The notes below the pieces were generated by a model. The model worked only from the letters and a program-made list of their open reading frames with translations, made no database searches and was not told the DNA's origin. Positions 19,553-27,200 of a DNA stretch of 64,000 nucleotides are shown piece after piece; positions within the stretch are counted from its first letter, which is position 1, and each line of letters opens with the position of its first letter. Made by a program: the position numbers and the translations under genes. Source of the stretch: Nitrospirillum viridazoti CBAmc (lineage in GTDB: Bacteria; Pseudomonadota; Alphaproteobacteria; Azospirillales; Azospirillaceae); contig NZ_CP022110.1 of the NCBI RefSeq assembly GCF_000730165.1, positions 1 to 64,000 on the forward strand, written 5' to 3'.

Positions 19553-20749
19553 TCAGCTGGCCCGCTTCACCTGCACCACGATCTGTTGCGGCTCGTTGTG
19601 CAGCACAGCCTGGTCGAAATCGCGCAGGTTGTTGGTGCGGATGAGGGAGCGCACGGCCTTCACATAGACCGGGCCCAGCTCGGAATACTTATCCAGCGTG
19701 TTCAGCAGCAGCATGGTGTCCAGCGGCTTCCCCTGTCGGCGCAGGCTGGCGCGGGTGGCACGGAACTGGGCGTAGGCGTCGTGCGTGTTCAGGTTCTGCA
19801 TGTAGACGCGCACGCATTCCAGCAGATCCTCGAACTTGCGGAAGCGCGAAGTGTCGCCGGGGTGACGGTTGCGGGGGGTGATGCCCTCCTTCTCCTCTTC
19901 CGACCAGGTCAGCTGGCCGAACAGGGCGTTGCCGTGCTGGGCGAAGCGGGAGGTGCCCCAGCCGCTTTCCTCTGCCGCCTGGGCCAGCGCCATGGATACC
20001 GGCACCACGTCCACCCGGCGCAGCAGGGCGTCCAGGTCGATCTTGCGGGCGGGATCCATGCCGTAGCGGGCCGCCAGCCGCGCCACCCACACCTGATCCA
20101 GCGGCGACATGGCGGCGCCGGGTGTGGGCGTTCCGGTGGTTTGGGCCGGGTCGGCGCCGCCGTGGGGCGTCACGCCCGCGGCCGGGGTACGGACGGCGGC
20201 GGTCACCACCGTGCCGCCGACGGGGGTATTGCCGGGGATGGGCGCTGTAGTGGCGGCCGCCTTGGCGGCGGCATCGGCCGGCACGCCCTTCATGCTGTCG
20301 CGCAACGCCATCAGGCGGGCGCGGTCCCGCTCGATCTCCTCATTCACCAGCAGCAGCAGGGGCAGCATGGTGTTCACGAAGATCTGCTTGCGGTCGTCCA
20401 CGCTGTCCATCTTGCCCAAGTCGCGGGGCAGGCCCGCCAGCACAATGCGGGGCACGGGACGCTCGCCGGTGCGCACCTCGTCTAGCGTGAAATTCTTTTC
20501 CTTGAACAGGGCTAGCAGGTTCTGCGCGTCCAGCTTGGGCTGGACGGTCACGGGTTGCTGCACCTGGGCCACGGCCGGGGCGGCCGGGCGCGTCACGGGA
20601 ATGATAAAACCGGTGGGTGCCAGAAGCGGACCGCTTCCGGACGCCAGCTCAGCGAGGGTTAACGGGAACACCGCGAAAACCATCACGAGCACGGAACCAA
20701 TAGCCAGCCAGCGCTGCGCGGGAATCCCCGCAGTGTCGACCTTCGCCAT
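19553..20749 (-). CDS. Glucosaminidase-domain protein (Bax/FlgJ-like peptidoglycan hydrolase)
   Basis: A 398-residue membrane-anchored protein. Residues about 12-32 form a single signal-anchor segment. A Pro/Thr/Ala-rich linker (about 175-215) precedes the C-terminal glucosaminidase domain (about 220-370), recognised by MALAQAAEESGWGTSRFAQHGNALFGQ, where the Glu pair near residue 260 includes the likely catalytic acid, and by YMQNLNTHDAYAQFR. The arrangement resembles E. coli Bax. It probably trims peptidoglycan in the periplasm. Start ATG 20749 is preferred; a longer frame lacks support. No flagellar genes are nearby, so a flagellar role is not suggested. Confidence 0.86.
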   Translation of the reverse strand: MAKVDTAGIPAQRWLAIGSVLVMVFAVFPLTLAELASGSGPLLAPTGFIIPVTRPAAPAVAQVQQPVTVQPKLDAQNLLALFKEKNFTLDEVRTGERPVPRIVLAGLPRDLGKMDSVDDRKQIFVNTMLPLLLLVNEEIERDRARLMALRDSMKGVPADAAAKAAATTAPIPGNTPVGGTVVTAAVRTPAAGVTPHGGADPAQTTGTPTPGAAMSPLDQVWVARLAARYGMDPARKIDLDALLRRVDVVPVSMALAQAAEESGWGTSRFAQHGNALFGQLTWSEEEKEGITPRNRHPGDTSRFRKFEDLLECVRVYMQNLNTHDAYAQFRATRASLRRQGKPLDTMLLLNTLDKYSELGPVYVKAVRSLIRTNNLRDFDQAVLHNEPQQIVVQVKRAS

Positions 20750-21061
20750 TAATGAATGCTCCGAACAGTTACCGAGGAACGTCCAGACGCCCGCCCCATC
20801 GATCGCGTCCACAGCTCAGGGACATAGGGCGATCGGGGTACGCGTCCATGGGACGTTTTTGCTGCCGGAAATCAAATCCGGGATAATCCGTTCAGCCATG
20901 CCCAATGGGCCCGCCACTATGTGGGCCATTCTCCAGGCCGGCATGGCTGCACGGTACCTTACACCGTCGGGGGGACACGTCTCTGTCGGTCCCAATTCCC
21001 ATCAGGTGCCGCCCACCAAACATCCTCCCCGTTCCGATCCGGGGGGTGGGCGGCGCGCATA
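20750..21061. other. 312-base gap upstream of the glucosaminidase gene
   Basis: No supported gene. It should contain the glucosaminidase promoter at the left and the nfu-type gene's 3' end at the right. A 10-bp inverted repeat at 21008-21017 and 21045-21054 with a 27-base loop may act as a terminator for the Nfu gene. Confidence 0.45.
21008..21054 (-). terminator. Possible terminator of the Nfu-type gene
   Basis: Perfect 10-bp inverted repeat (GCCGCCCACC and its complement) eight bases past the stop codon. The loop is long and no T-run follows, so function is uncertain. Confidence 0.35.
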
Positions 21062-21616
21062 CTAGCGGGCAGCGCGCACTTCGACAACCTCAGGAATGTA
21101 ATAACGCAGCATGTTTTCGATGCCGGCCTTCAATGTCGCGGTCGAGCTGGGGCAGCCCGCGCATGAACCCTTCATGGTCAGGTAGACCACGCCCTTGTCG
21201 AAACCGTGGAAAGTGATGTCGCCACCATCCTGCGCCACGGCCGGACGCACGCGGGTGTCCAGCAATTCCTTGATCTGGGTGATGATCTCGGAATCTTCTT
21301 CTTCACCTTCGCTGTGGCCGTCTTCCGCCTCGTCCAGCAGGACGGGGCGTTCGGCGGCGAAATGCTCCATGATCCGGCCCAGGATCTGGGGCTTCAGCGT
21401 GAACCAATCCTGGCTTCCGCCCTTGGTAACGGTGACGAAATCACCGCCCAGGAAGACGCGTTCCACGCCATCGACATCGAACAGCGCCTGCGCCAGGGGA
21501 GAGCGGTCGGCAGCCGTCCGGTCGGCGAAGTCGGCCGTTCCCCGCGCCAACACCTCCCGGCCCGGAATGAACTTCAGGGTGGCCGGATTGGGGGTGTCCT
21601 CGGTCTGGATGAACAT
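21062..21616 (-). CDS. Nfu-type iron-sulfur cluster carrier (Nfu_N + NifU domain)
   Basis: A 184-residue protein like mitochondrial NFU1: an N-terminal Nfu_N domain (MFIQTEDTPNPATLKFIPG start) and a C-terminal NifU domain with the cluster-binding CxxC, C152-AG-C155, in GSCAGCPSS. It delivers [4Fe-4S] clusters to client enzymes. The start MFIQTED at 21616 matches the family exactly and is preferred over one 21 bases upstream. An acidic linker (EDGHSEGEEEDSE) joins the domains. A 19-bp inverted repeat lies about 42 bases upstream. Confidence 0.94.
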   Translation of the reverse strand: MFIQTEDTPNPATLKFIPGREVLARGTADFADRTAADRSPLAQALFDVDGVERVFLGGDFVTVTKGGSQDWFTLKPQILGRIMEHFAAERPVLLDEAEDGHSEGEEEDSEIITQIKELLDTRVRPAVAQDGGDITFHGFDKGVVYLTMKGSCAGCPSSTATLKAGIENMLRYYIPEVVEVRAAR

Positions 21617-21993
21617 TCGGAAAACCTTGAAAGACAATACGGAAATGCGGATTTAAAATACGGCAGCGCGCCGTATGTGCACCAGCATTTTAGCCAAAAT
21701 GGGGCGACTGTCCGCCAATATCAAGGCGTCCCGTCACAGACCCGGTCTGCACGACCCCGCGCCGGGACTGGCACGGCCGCAAAACAAGCCGCGAAAACCC
21801 TCGGAAACGCCTGGAATTAGTGCCTCTGGCGACGCGATGCCGCGCCCGCGATTGCGAGTGCTGGTGGATTTTAAAAGGTCGGATTTTCAAAAGCGGAATG
21901 ACCGCCATCACCGCTTTTAAAAATCCCGGTCACAGTTTTAAAACAGGCCGCCCATCCATATCGCGACCGCAAGAATACCGGTCCGGCCGTGCA
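21617..21993. other. 377-base AT-rich gap with repeated TTTTAAAA palindromes
   Basis: No supported gene. TTTTAAAA occurs at 21869-21876, 21915-21922 and 21936-21943, with TTTTCAAAA at 21884-21892, in an otherwise GC-rich chromosome. A 7-bp inverted repeat ATACGGC/GCCGTAT (21658-21664, 21670-21676) lies just upstream of the Nfu-type gene. The block may carry the Nfu promoter and binding sites for a nucleoid-type protein. Confidence 0.5.
21658..21676. promoter_or_regulatory. Inverted repeat upstream of the Nfu-type gene
   Basis: Perfect 7-bp arms ATACGGC / GCCGTAT around AGCGC, about 42 bases before the start codon at 21616. Candidate operator; the regulator is unknown. Confidence 0.35.
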
Positions 21994-22506
21994 TCAGGTG
22001 ATCAAATCCAGCTGCAGGTCATTCAGCGAGCCGGGAACGATGGTGATGGGGATGCGCAGCGTGCCGGACATCTTGCCCACGATATAGGTGATTAGGGGGC
22101 CGGGCCCGGCGGTGCCGGTGCCGGCGGCCAGCACCAGAATGGAGATGGTGGGTTCCTCCGCGATCAGGGCCAGCAGCTCGTCGCGGGTGTCGCCCTCGCG
22201 TAGGTAGATCGCCGGGGGGGAGCCGCAGATGTCCACCACGTCGCGGGCCAGGCGCTGCAGCAGCTGCTCCGCCTCCTCGCGCCGTTCCTGGCGCATCAGG
22301 TCCTCCACCGCCGCCCAGTGCTGGAAGTCGCCGGGTTCGATACAGTGCATCAGGGCGACGCGGCCACCGGTGCTGCGGGCCCGCCGGGCGGCGTAGTGCA
22401 GGGCGACGGTCATCTCCTCCGTTTCATCCACCACCACCAGGAAGATGCGGGTCTGGCAGGCGGCGGGAGCGGCGCTCAGCGCGGAGGCGGGATCTTCGGT
22501 GGACAT
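21994..22506 (-). CDS. Universal stress protein family (UspA domain)
   Basis: A 170-residue single Usp domain. It begins IFLVVVDETEEMTVALHYAARRA after a 17-residue Ala-rich arm and ends with VGKMSGTLRIPITIVPGSL. The C-terminal ATP-binding G-x2-G-x9-G(S/T) pattern is degenerate, so it may be a non-nucleotide-binding Usp. It lies just downstream (minus strand) of the TauE-TIGR02186 pair with a 41-base gap and is probably co-transcribed with it. This grouping recurs in alphaproteobacteria, though its job is unclear. Confidence 0.82.
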   Translation of the reverse strand: MSTEDPASALSAAPAACQTRIFLVVVDETEEMTVALHYAARRARSTGGRVALMHCIEPGDFQHWAAVEDLMRQERREEAEQLLQRLARDVVDICGSPPAIYLREGDTRDELLALIAEEPTISILVLAAGTGTAGPGPLITYIVGKMSGTLRIPITIVPGSLNDLQLDLIT

Positions 22507-22547
22507 GGGACAGCACCCCTCTGCTCAACGGTTGGAACGAACAGGCC

Positions 22548-23294
22548 TCAGCCCTTGCGGAAGACGCTGCCGGCCAGCCAGCCGGCGCCCACCGCCAACA
22601 GCACGCCCAGCAGGCCATAGACCAGGCCGTTGTGCTGGGCGAAGTCGAAGATGTCGGCGGAGAAGCCGATCTTGCTGACGGCCAGCGGCGTGGTCTGAGC
22701 CCCCACCACGTCCTGGTCGCGGATGAGATAGACGCTGACGGTGTACAGCCCGATCGGCACGTTGGCCGGAAAGCTGATGGAGGTGCGGAACAGGCGCTGG
22801 CCCAGGAAGACCACCTCCCCCACTTCGGTGCCGTACAGCCCCTCGCGCTGCTTGTTGCGGATCAGGGCGGCGCGGAATTCCGTCACCGTGGCCGCGTCGA
22901 CGTCGGCGCGCGGCAGCATGCGCACATGATCAAGCCCGATTTCATGGCGCTGGGCAACCGCCGGCGGCAGCAGCGCGTCCAGCGGCTTGTTGCTGGCGAC
23001 GCCGTAGAAACCAGGCACGTGGGAGAATTTCAGGGTCTCGTTGTTGATCCAGATGCCGGCCATGCGGTCCTTGCGCCGCACGGTCTGCGAGGTTTCCGGC
23101 CCCTCGATCACCACGGCGACGTCGCCCGGCTGGTCGATGGCGCCAAACAGCACAACGTCGGTGCCGGTGAAGCCGGTGGTGATGGCGATCAAGTGGCTGG
23201 ACAGGTCGGCCACCAGGGTCTGGGCCCGCACCGGTGTCCAAGTTGCCAGCAACGCCAGCACAGCCATCGCCCCGCCCCAGCGCCGCGCCCTCAT
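22548..23294 (-). CDS. TIGR02186 family transmembrane protein
   Basis: A 248-residue exported membrane protein. Residues about 1-25 form a cleavable signal (ends VRAQ), a beta-rich periplasmic region follows (ADLSSHLIAITTGFTGTDVVLFGAI is the family hallmark), and a C-terminal transmembrane helix (about 220-242) ends with RKG facing the cytoplasm. Family function is unknown; the gene is nearly always beside a TauE/SafE permease. Here its ATG overlaps the permease stop by four bases (ATGA), arguing for coupled translation and a physical complex. A 50-residue linker could sense or bind a sulfur-containing anion; that is inference. Confidence 0.88.
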   Translation of the reverse strand: MRARRWGGAMAVLALLATWTPVRAQTLVADLSSHLIAITTGFTGTDVVLFGAIDQPGDVAVVIEGPETSQTVRRKDRMAGIWINNETLKFSHVPGFYGVASNKPLDALLPPAVAQRHEIGLDHVRMLPRADVDAATVTEFRAALIRNKQREGLYGTEVGEVVFLGQRLFRTSISFPANVPIGLYTVSVYLIRDQDVVGAQTTPLAVSKIGFSADIFDFAQHNGLVYGLLGVLLAVGAGWLAGSVFRKG

Positions 23295-24214
23295 TTCGGG
23301 CCCGCCGTAGTGGTGATGGAATAGAGGTCGTCCGGGGTCAGCACCAGGTCCACTGCCAGCTTGACGGCCACCCCCAGCACGGTCAGGGCCAGCAGGGCGC
23401 GGGCCTGTTCGCCCTTGAGATAGCCGCTGGCGCGCGAGCCCAACTGGGCCCCCAGCACGCCACCGATCAGCAGCATCATGGCCAGCAGGATGTCCACCGT
23501 GTGGTTGGTGGCGGCCTGAAGGACGGCGGCGACCGCCGTGGTCAGGATGATCTGCAGCAGCGAGGTGCCGGCCACCAGGGTGGTGGGCATGCCCAGGATG
23601 TAGATCATGGCCGGCACTAGCAGGAAGCCGCCGCCGATGCCCATGATGGCCACCAGCACGCCGCCGATGAAGCCGATGCCCACCGGCAGCAGCACGCTGA
23701 TGTACAGGCGCGAGCGGGGGAAGCGCATCTTGAACGGCAGGCCATGCAGCCAGGTGTGGTGGTGCAGCTTGCCCCTCGTCGCCCCCTTGCGCCGGCCACG
23801 GAACAGGGCGCGCACGCTTTCCATCAGCATCAGGCCGCTGATGCCGCCCAGGAAGATGACGTAGGACAGGGAGATGACCAGGTCGATATGGCCCAGGCGC
23901 TGCAACATGCCGAACAGCATGACGCCCAGCACGGTGCCGACGATGCCGCCGGCCTGCATCACCAGGCCCAGCTTCACATCCACGTTGCGCTTGCGCCAAT
24001 GGTACATAACGCCGGAGACGCCGGCCCCCACCAGCTGGTTGGCTTGGGTGCCCACCGCCACCGCCGGCGGCACGCCGATGAAGATCAAGAGCGGCGTCAT
24101 GAGGAAGCCGCCGCCCACGCCGAACAGGCCCGACAGGAAGCCGACCATGGCCCCCAGGCCCAGGACCCAGAAGACGTTGACCGACATCTCGGCGATCGGC
24201 AGGTAGATTTGCAT
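23291..24214 (-). CDS. TauE/SafE family sulfite exporter-like permease
   Basis: A 307-residue inner-membrane protein with about eight hydrophobic segments in two repeats: VGFLSGLFGVGGGFLMTPLL (near residue 25) and VLVAIMGIGGGFLLVPAMIY (near residue 200) are the duplicated TauE motifs. A basic cytoplasmic loop (RGRRKGATRGK) separates the halves. Family members export sulfite or organosulfonates. Start ATG 24214 is chosen. It leads a likely operon with TIGR02186 and Usp genes; the trpS terminator lies between it and trpS. Confidence 0.9.
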   Translation of the reverse strand: MQIYLPIAEMSVNVFWVLGLGAMVGFLSGLFGVGGGFLMTPLLIFIGVPPAVAVGTQANQLVGAGVSGVMYHWRKRNVDVKLGLVMQAGGIVGTVLGVMLFGMLQRLGHIDLVISLSYVIFLGGISGLMLMESVRALFRGRRKGATRGKLHHHTWLHGLPFKMRFPRSRLYISVLLPVGIGFIGGVLVAIMGIGGGFLLVPAMIYILGMPTTLVAGTSLLQIILTTAVAAVLQAATNHTVDILLAMMLLIGGVLGAQLGSRASGYLKGEQARALLALTVLGVAVKLAVDLVLTPDDLYSITTTAGPK

Positions 24215-24297
24215 GGGACCCTTAAGGCGTGCCGGCCACGGGTCCAACTCTACCCGAGCGGCGGCACGCGGGCCATGGCCCTTGCCGTCGCGCCCAA

Positions 24298-24331
24298 AGA
24301 AAAACGGCACGGGAACAGGTCCCATGCCGTT
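24298..24331 (-). terminator. Intrinsic terminator of trpS
   Basis: 12-bp stem with one mismatch (arms 24303-24314 and 24320-24331), a five-base loop, followed on the minus strand by TTTTTC. It lies 30 bases after the trpS stop. Confidence 0.85.
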
Positions 24332-24360
24332 GATCTCAAAGTACCGAACCTTTGCGCGGC

Positions 24361-25359
24361 TCAGGGCCGCAGCAGGCCCACGATGTCCTTCACCTCGGCC
24401 ATGGTCCGGGCCGCGATCTCATTGGCCTTGTCGGCCCCCTTGCGCAGGATCCGGTCCAGCTCGGCCGGGTCGCCCAGCAGCTGGTTCATCTTGTCGGTGA
24501 TGGGCGACAGCTTGGCCACCGCCAGGTCGCACAGATCGGCCTTGAAGGCGGAGAAGGTGGCGCCGGCGTGGCGGGACAGGGCGTCCTGCTTGGAGATGTT
24601 CTCCAGCGCCGCGTAGATGGTGACCAGGTTGTCGGCCTCGGCCCGCTTAGCCAATTCCTCCAGCGTGGCCGGCAACGGCTCCGGATCGGTCTTGGCCTTG
24701 CGGATCTTCAGGGCGATGGCGTCGGCGTCATCGGTCAGGTTGATGCGGCTGTAATCGGACTCGTCCGACTTGCTCATCTTCTTGGTGCCGTCGCGCAGGC
24801 TCATCACCCGGGTCGCCTCCCCCAGGATCTGCGGTTCCGGCAGGGGGAACACGTCCTTCTCATAGAAGCGGTTGAAGGCACCGGCGATGTCGCGGGCCAG
24901 TTCCAGGTGTTGCTTCTGGTCCTCACCCACCGGCACGTGGGTCGCCTTGTACAGCAGGATGTCGGCGGCCATCAGCACGGGATAGGCGTAGAGGCCCAGG
25001 GCCGCCATGTCCTTCTGCTTGCCCGCCTTCTCCTTGAACTGGGTCATGCGGTTCAGCCAGCCCATGGGGGTGTGGCAGGAGAAGATCCAGGCCAGTTCGG
25101 AATGACCCGACACGGCCGACTGGTTGTAGATCAGGTTGCGGTCGGGATCGATGCCGGCGGCGATGTAGGCTGCGGCCACGGCGCGGATGTTCTTGGTCAG
25201 CGTCGGCGCGTCCTGCGGCAGCGTCAGGGCGTGCAGATCCACGACACAGAAGATGCATTCATACTGGTCCTGCAAGGCCACCCAGTTCCGCAGCGCGCCC
25301 AGGTAATTGCCGAGATGGAGCAGGCGGGTCGGCTGCATGCCGGAGAAGATGCGGTTCAT
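24361..25359 (-). CDS. trpS: Tryptophanyl-tRNA synthetase
   Basis: Class Ic synthetase that charges tRNA-Trp. The 332-residue protein has the HIGH-type motif H15-LGN18 in LLHLGNYLG and KMSKS at 194-198, with the expected spacing for TrpRS. N-terminus [11 protein letters not shown] is typical, fixing the start at 25359. It is downstream of murJ on the same strand with a 95-base gap and ends at a good terminator, so murJ-trpS may be co-transcribed. Confidence 0.97.
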   Translation of the reverse strand: MNRIFSGMQPTRLLHLGNYLGALRNWVALQDQYECIFCVVDLHALTLPQDAPTLTKNIRAVAAAYIAAGIDPDRNLIYNQSAVSGHSELAWIFSCHTPMGWLNRMTQFKEKAGKQKDMAALGLYAYPVLMAADILLYKATHVPVGEDQKQHLELARDIAGAFNRFYEKDVFPLPEPQILGEATRVMSLRDGTKKMSKSDESDYSRINLTDDADAIALKIRKAKTDPEPLPATLEELAKRAEADNLVTIYAALENISKQDALSRHAGATFSAFKADLCDLAVAKLSPITDKMNQLLGDPAELDRILRKGADKANEIAARTMAEVKDIVGLLRP

Positions 25360-25454
25360 GGATATGGCCTTGGCAGGAAGATAAAACCGGATGGCGAAGG
25401 TAGGGCCCCGGCCCCCTGGCGGTCAAGCCGGGCCGGGCGGTCCCCTCAGCCGCC

Positions 25455-27011
25455 TCACTTCCGTCTACGCCGCAGGCGGGCCAGGAAGTCGGAAATGACG
25501 ACGCCGCGCAGGGCCACCACGGCGATGCCGTAGACCGTCAGGCCCGCCGTCACCAGCACCGCCAGCGCCGGCACGCGCACCCAGACGCTGTCCACGAAAT
25601 ACGGATCCAGCACCGTCGCCAGGGGGATCAGGCAGCCTGCCATGACCAGGCTGGCCGCCAGGATGCGCGGCGCCCGGGTCAGCAGCTGGCGGTCCAGCCG
25701 CAGCCAGCCGCGACGGGCCAGCGATAGGGCCAGCAGGCCGATGTTGCCCCAGGCGGTGATGGTGCTGGCGAGCGCGATACCGACATGGGCCAGCGGCGTG
25801 TACAGCGCCAGCACCGTGGCCAGGACCATGTTGCCCACCAGGGTGGCGATGGCGATGCGCATGGGGGTGCGCGTGTCCTGGTGGGCGAAATAGATGGCCG
25901 TCAGCACCTTGGACGCGACATAGGCCGGGATGCCGGGGGCGTAGACGGCCAGGGCCAGGGCGGTCTGGTGCGCCTCTGCCAGGCCGAAGCGGCCGCCATG
26001 GAACAGCGCCTTGTAGATGGGCTCCGGCACCAGGCCTAGGGCGAAGGCCGCCGGCAGGGCCAGCAGCAGGCCGAACTCGATACCCCGGCTGACATGGTGG
26101 TCGATGGCGTCCCGTTCCCCACCCTGGACATGCCGGGACAGGGTGGGCAGGAGGGCGGTGCCGATGGCGATGCCGATGACGCCCAGCGGCAGCTGGTTCA
26201 GGCGGTCGGCATAATAAAGGTAGGAGATGGAGCCCGAGGGCAGCAGCGACGCCACGTGCGTGCCGATGATCAGGTTGATCTGGATGACGCTGGCGCTGAT
26301 GGCACCCGGCACCATCTGGCGGAACAGGCGCCTCAGATCCGGCGTCAGGCGCGGCCAGGTGATGCGCAGCGCCACCCCCGCCCGGTGGCATGACACCGCC
26401 AGCCAGATCATCTGCACCATGCCGGAGATGGTCAGGCCCCAGGCCTGGCCCAGATTGGCCTCCAGATGCAGCCAGACGGTGCAGCCCAGCGCCGCTATCA
26501 TGCAGATGTTGAAGGCGATGGGCGCCGCCGCCCCCGGCGCGAAGCGGCCCAGCGCGTTCAGTACGCCGGTCTGCAGGGCGGTGATGGAGATGAACATCAG
26601 GTAGGGGAAGGTGATGCGCCCCAGCTCCACCAACCGGGAAAAGTGTTCCGGCTGGTCGGCGTAGCCGCTGGCCAAGCCCAGCATCACCCAGGGCATGGCC
26701 ATCATCACCAATGCTGTGATGGGCAGCAGCACCAGCACCATGAAGGACAGCGCCTGGTCGGCGAACTGGTCCGCCGGCCCCCGCCCCCGCGCCTTCAGAT
26801 CGGCCGAGTACATGGGCACGAAGCTGACGGTGAAGGCCCCTTCCGCGAACATGGAACGGAAGTAATTGGGCAGGCGCTGCGCCACGATGAAGATATCGGC
26901 CGACACCCCCGCCCCCAGCACCCAGGCGGTCAGCAGGTCACGGATGAACCCGCCGACGCGGGAGATGAGGGTGAGGCCGCCAACGGTGGCGGTAGCGCGC
27001 GCGAAGCTCAT
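25455..27011 (-). CDS. murJ: Lipid II flippase MurJ
   Basis: MurJ flips lipid II across the inner membrane for peptidoglycan synthesis. The 518-residue protein has about 14 hydrophobic segments and begins with TLISRVGGFIRDLLTAWVLGAG, containing the essential Arg residues of the central cavity (SRxxGFxRD motif). EGAFTVSFVPMY near residue 60 is a second family motif. A short basic tail (RLRRRRK) ends the protein. A perfect 11-bp inverted repeat sits 13 bases before the start codon and may affect initiation. It lies between glnD and trpS, an arrangement frequent in Rhodospirillales and Rhizobiales. Confidence 0.96.
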   Translation of the reverse strand: MSFARATATVGGLTLISRVGGFIRDLLTAWVLGAGVSADIFIVAQRLPNYFRSMFAEGAFTVSFVPMYSADLKARGRGPADQFADQALSFMVLVLLPITALVMMAMPWVMLGLASGYADQPEHFSRLVELGRITFPYLMFISITALQTGVLNALGRFAPGAAAPIAFNICMIAALGCTVWLHLEANLGQAWGLTISGMVQMIWLAVSCHRAGVALRITWPRLTPDLRRLFRQMVPGAISASVIQINLIIGTHVASLLPSGSISYLYYADRLNQLPLGVIGIAIGTALLPTLSRHVQGGERDAIDHHVSRGIEFGLLLALPAAFALGLVPEPIYKALFHGGRFGLAEAHQTALALAVYAPGIPAYVASKVLTAIYFAHQDTRTPMRIAIATLVGNMVLATVLALYTPLAHVGIALASTITAWGNIGLLALSLARRGWLRLDRQLLTRAPRILAASLVMAGCLIPLATVLDPYFVDSVWVRVPALAVLVTAGLTVYGIAVVALRGVVISDFLARLRRRRK

Positions 27012-27024
27012 GGTCGCGGAGTAT

Positions 27025-27054
27025 ATGAAAACTGGCGAGGGTACCAGTTTTCAT
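27025..27054. promoter_or_regulatory. Perfect inverted repeat immediately upstream of murJ
   Basis: Arms ATGAAAACTGG (27025-27035) and CCAGTTTTCAT (27044-27054) around an eight-base spacer, 13 bases from the murJ ATG. It would place a hairpin in the 5' untranslated region or serve as an operator. A further GAAAACTG occurs near 27159 in the same gap, and a weak GC-rich hairpin at 27139-27154 may be the glnD terminator. Confidence 0.45.
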
Positions 27055-27200
27055 GTTTCCTCAGGCGCCGGGCGCCGGCATCCGCCGACTTGGCTTCCTC
27101 ACTTTTCAGTCCGCTGACGCTCCCCGAAAAGCTCCGGCGGCCCCGGTCGGGGCCTAGGGAAAACTGAAACAGGCCCAGACCACGCAGCACGTCGTTGACC

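Noticed and set aside
20840-20870. Short hairpin followed by TTTTT as a terminator
   Set aside because: Five-base arms only and no gene reading toward it on that strand.
27008-27190. 60-codon minus-strand frame between glnD and murJ
   Set aside because: It covers the inverted repeat and likely terminator, lacks a ribosome site and has no recognisable domain.
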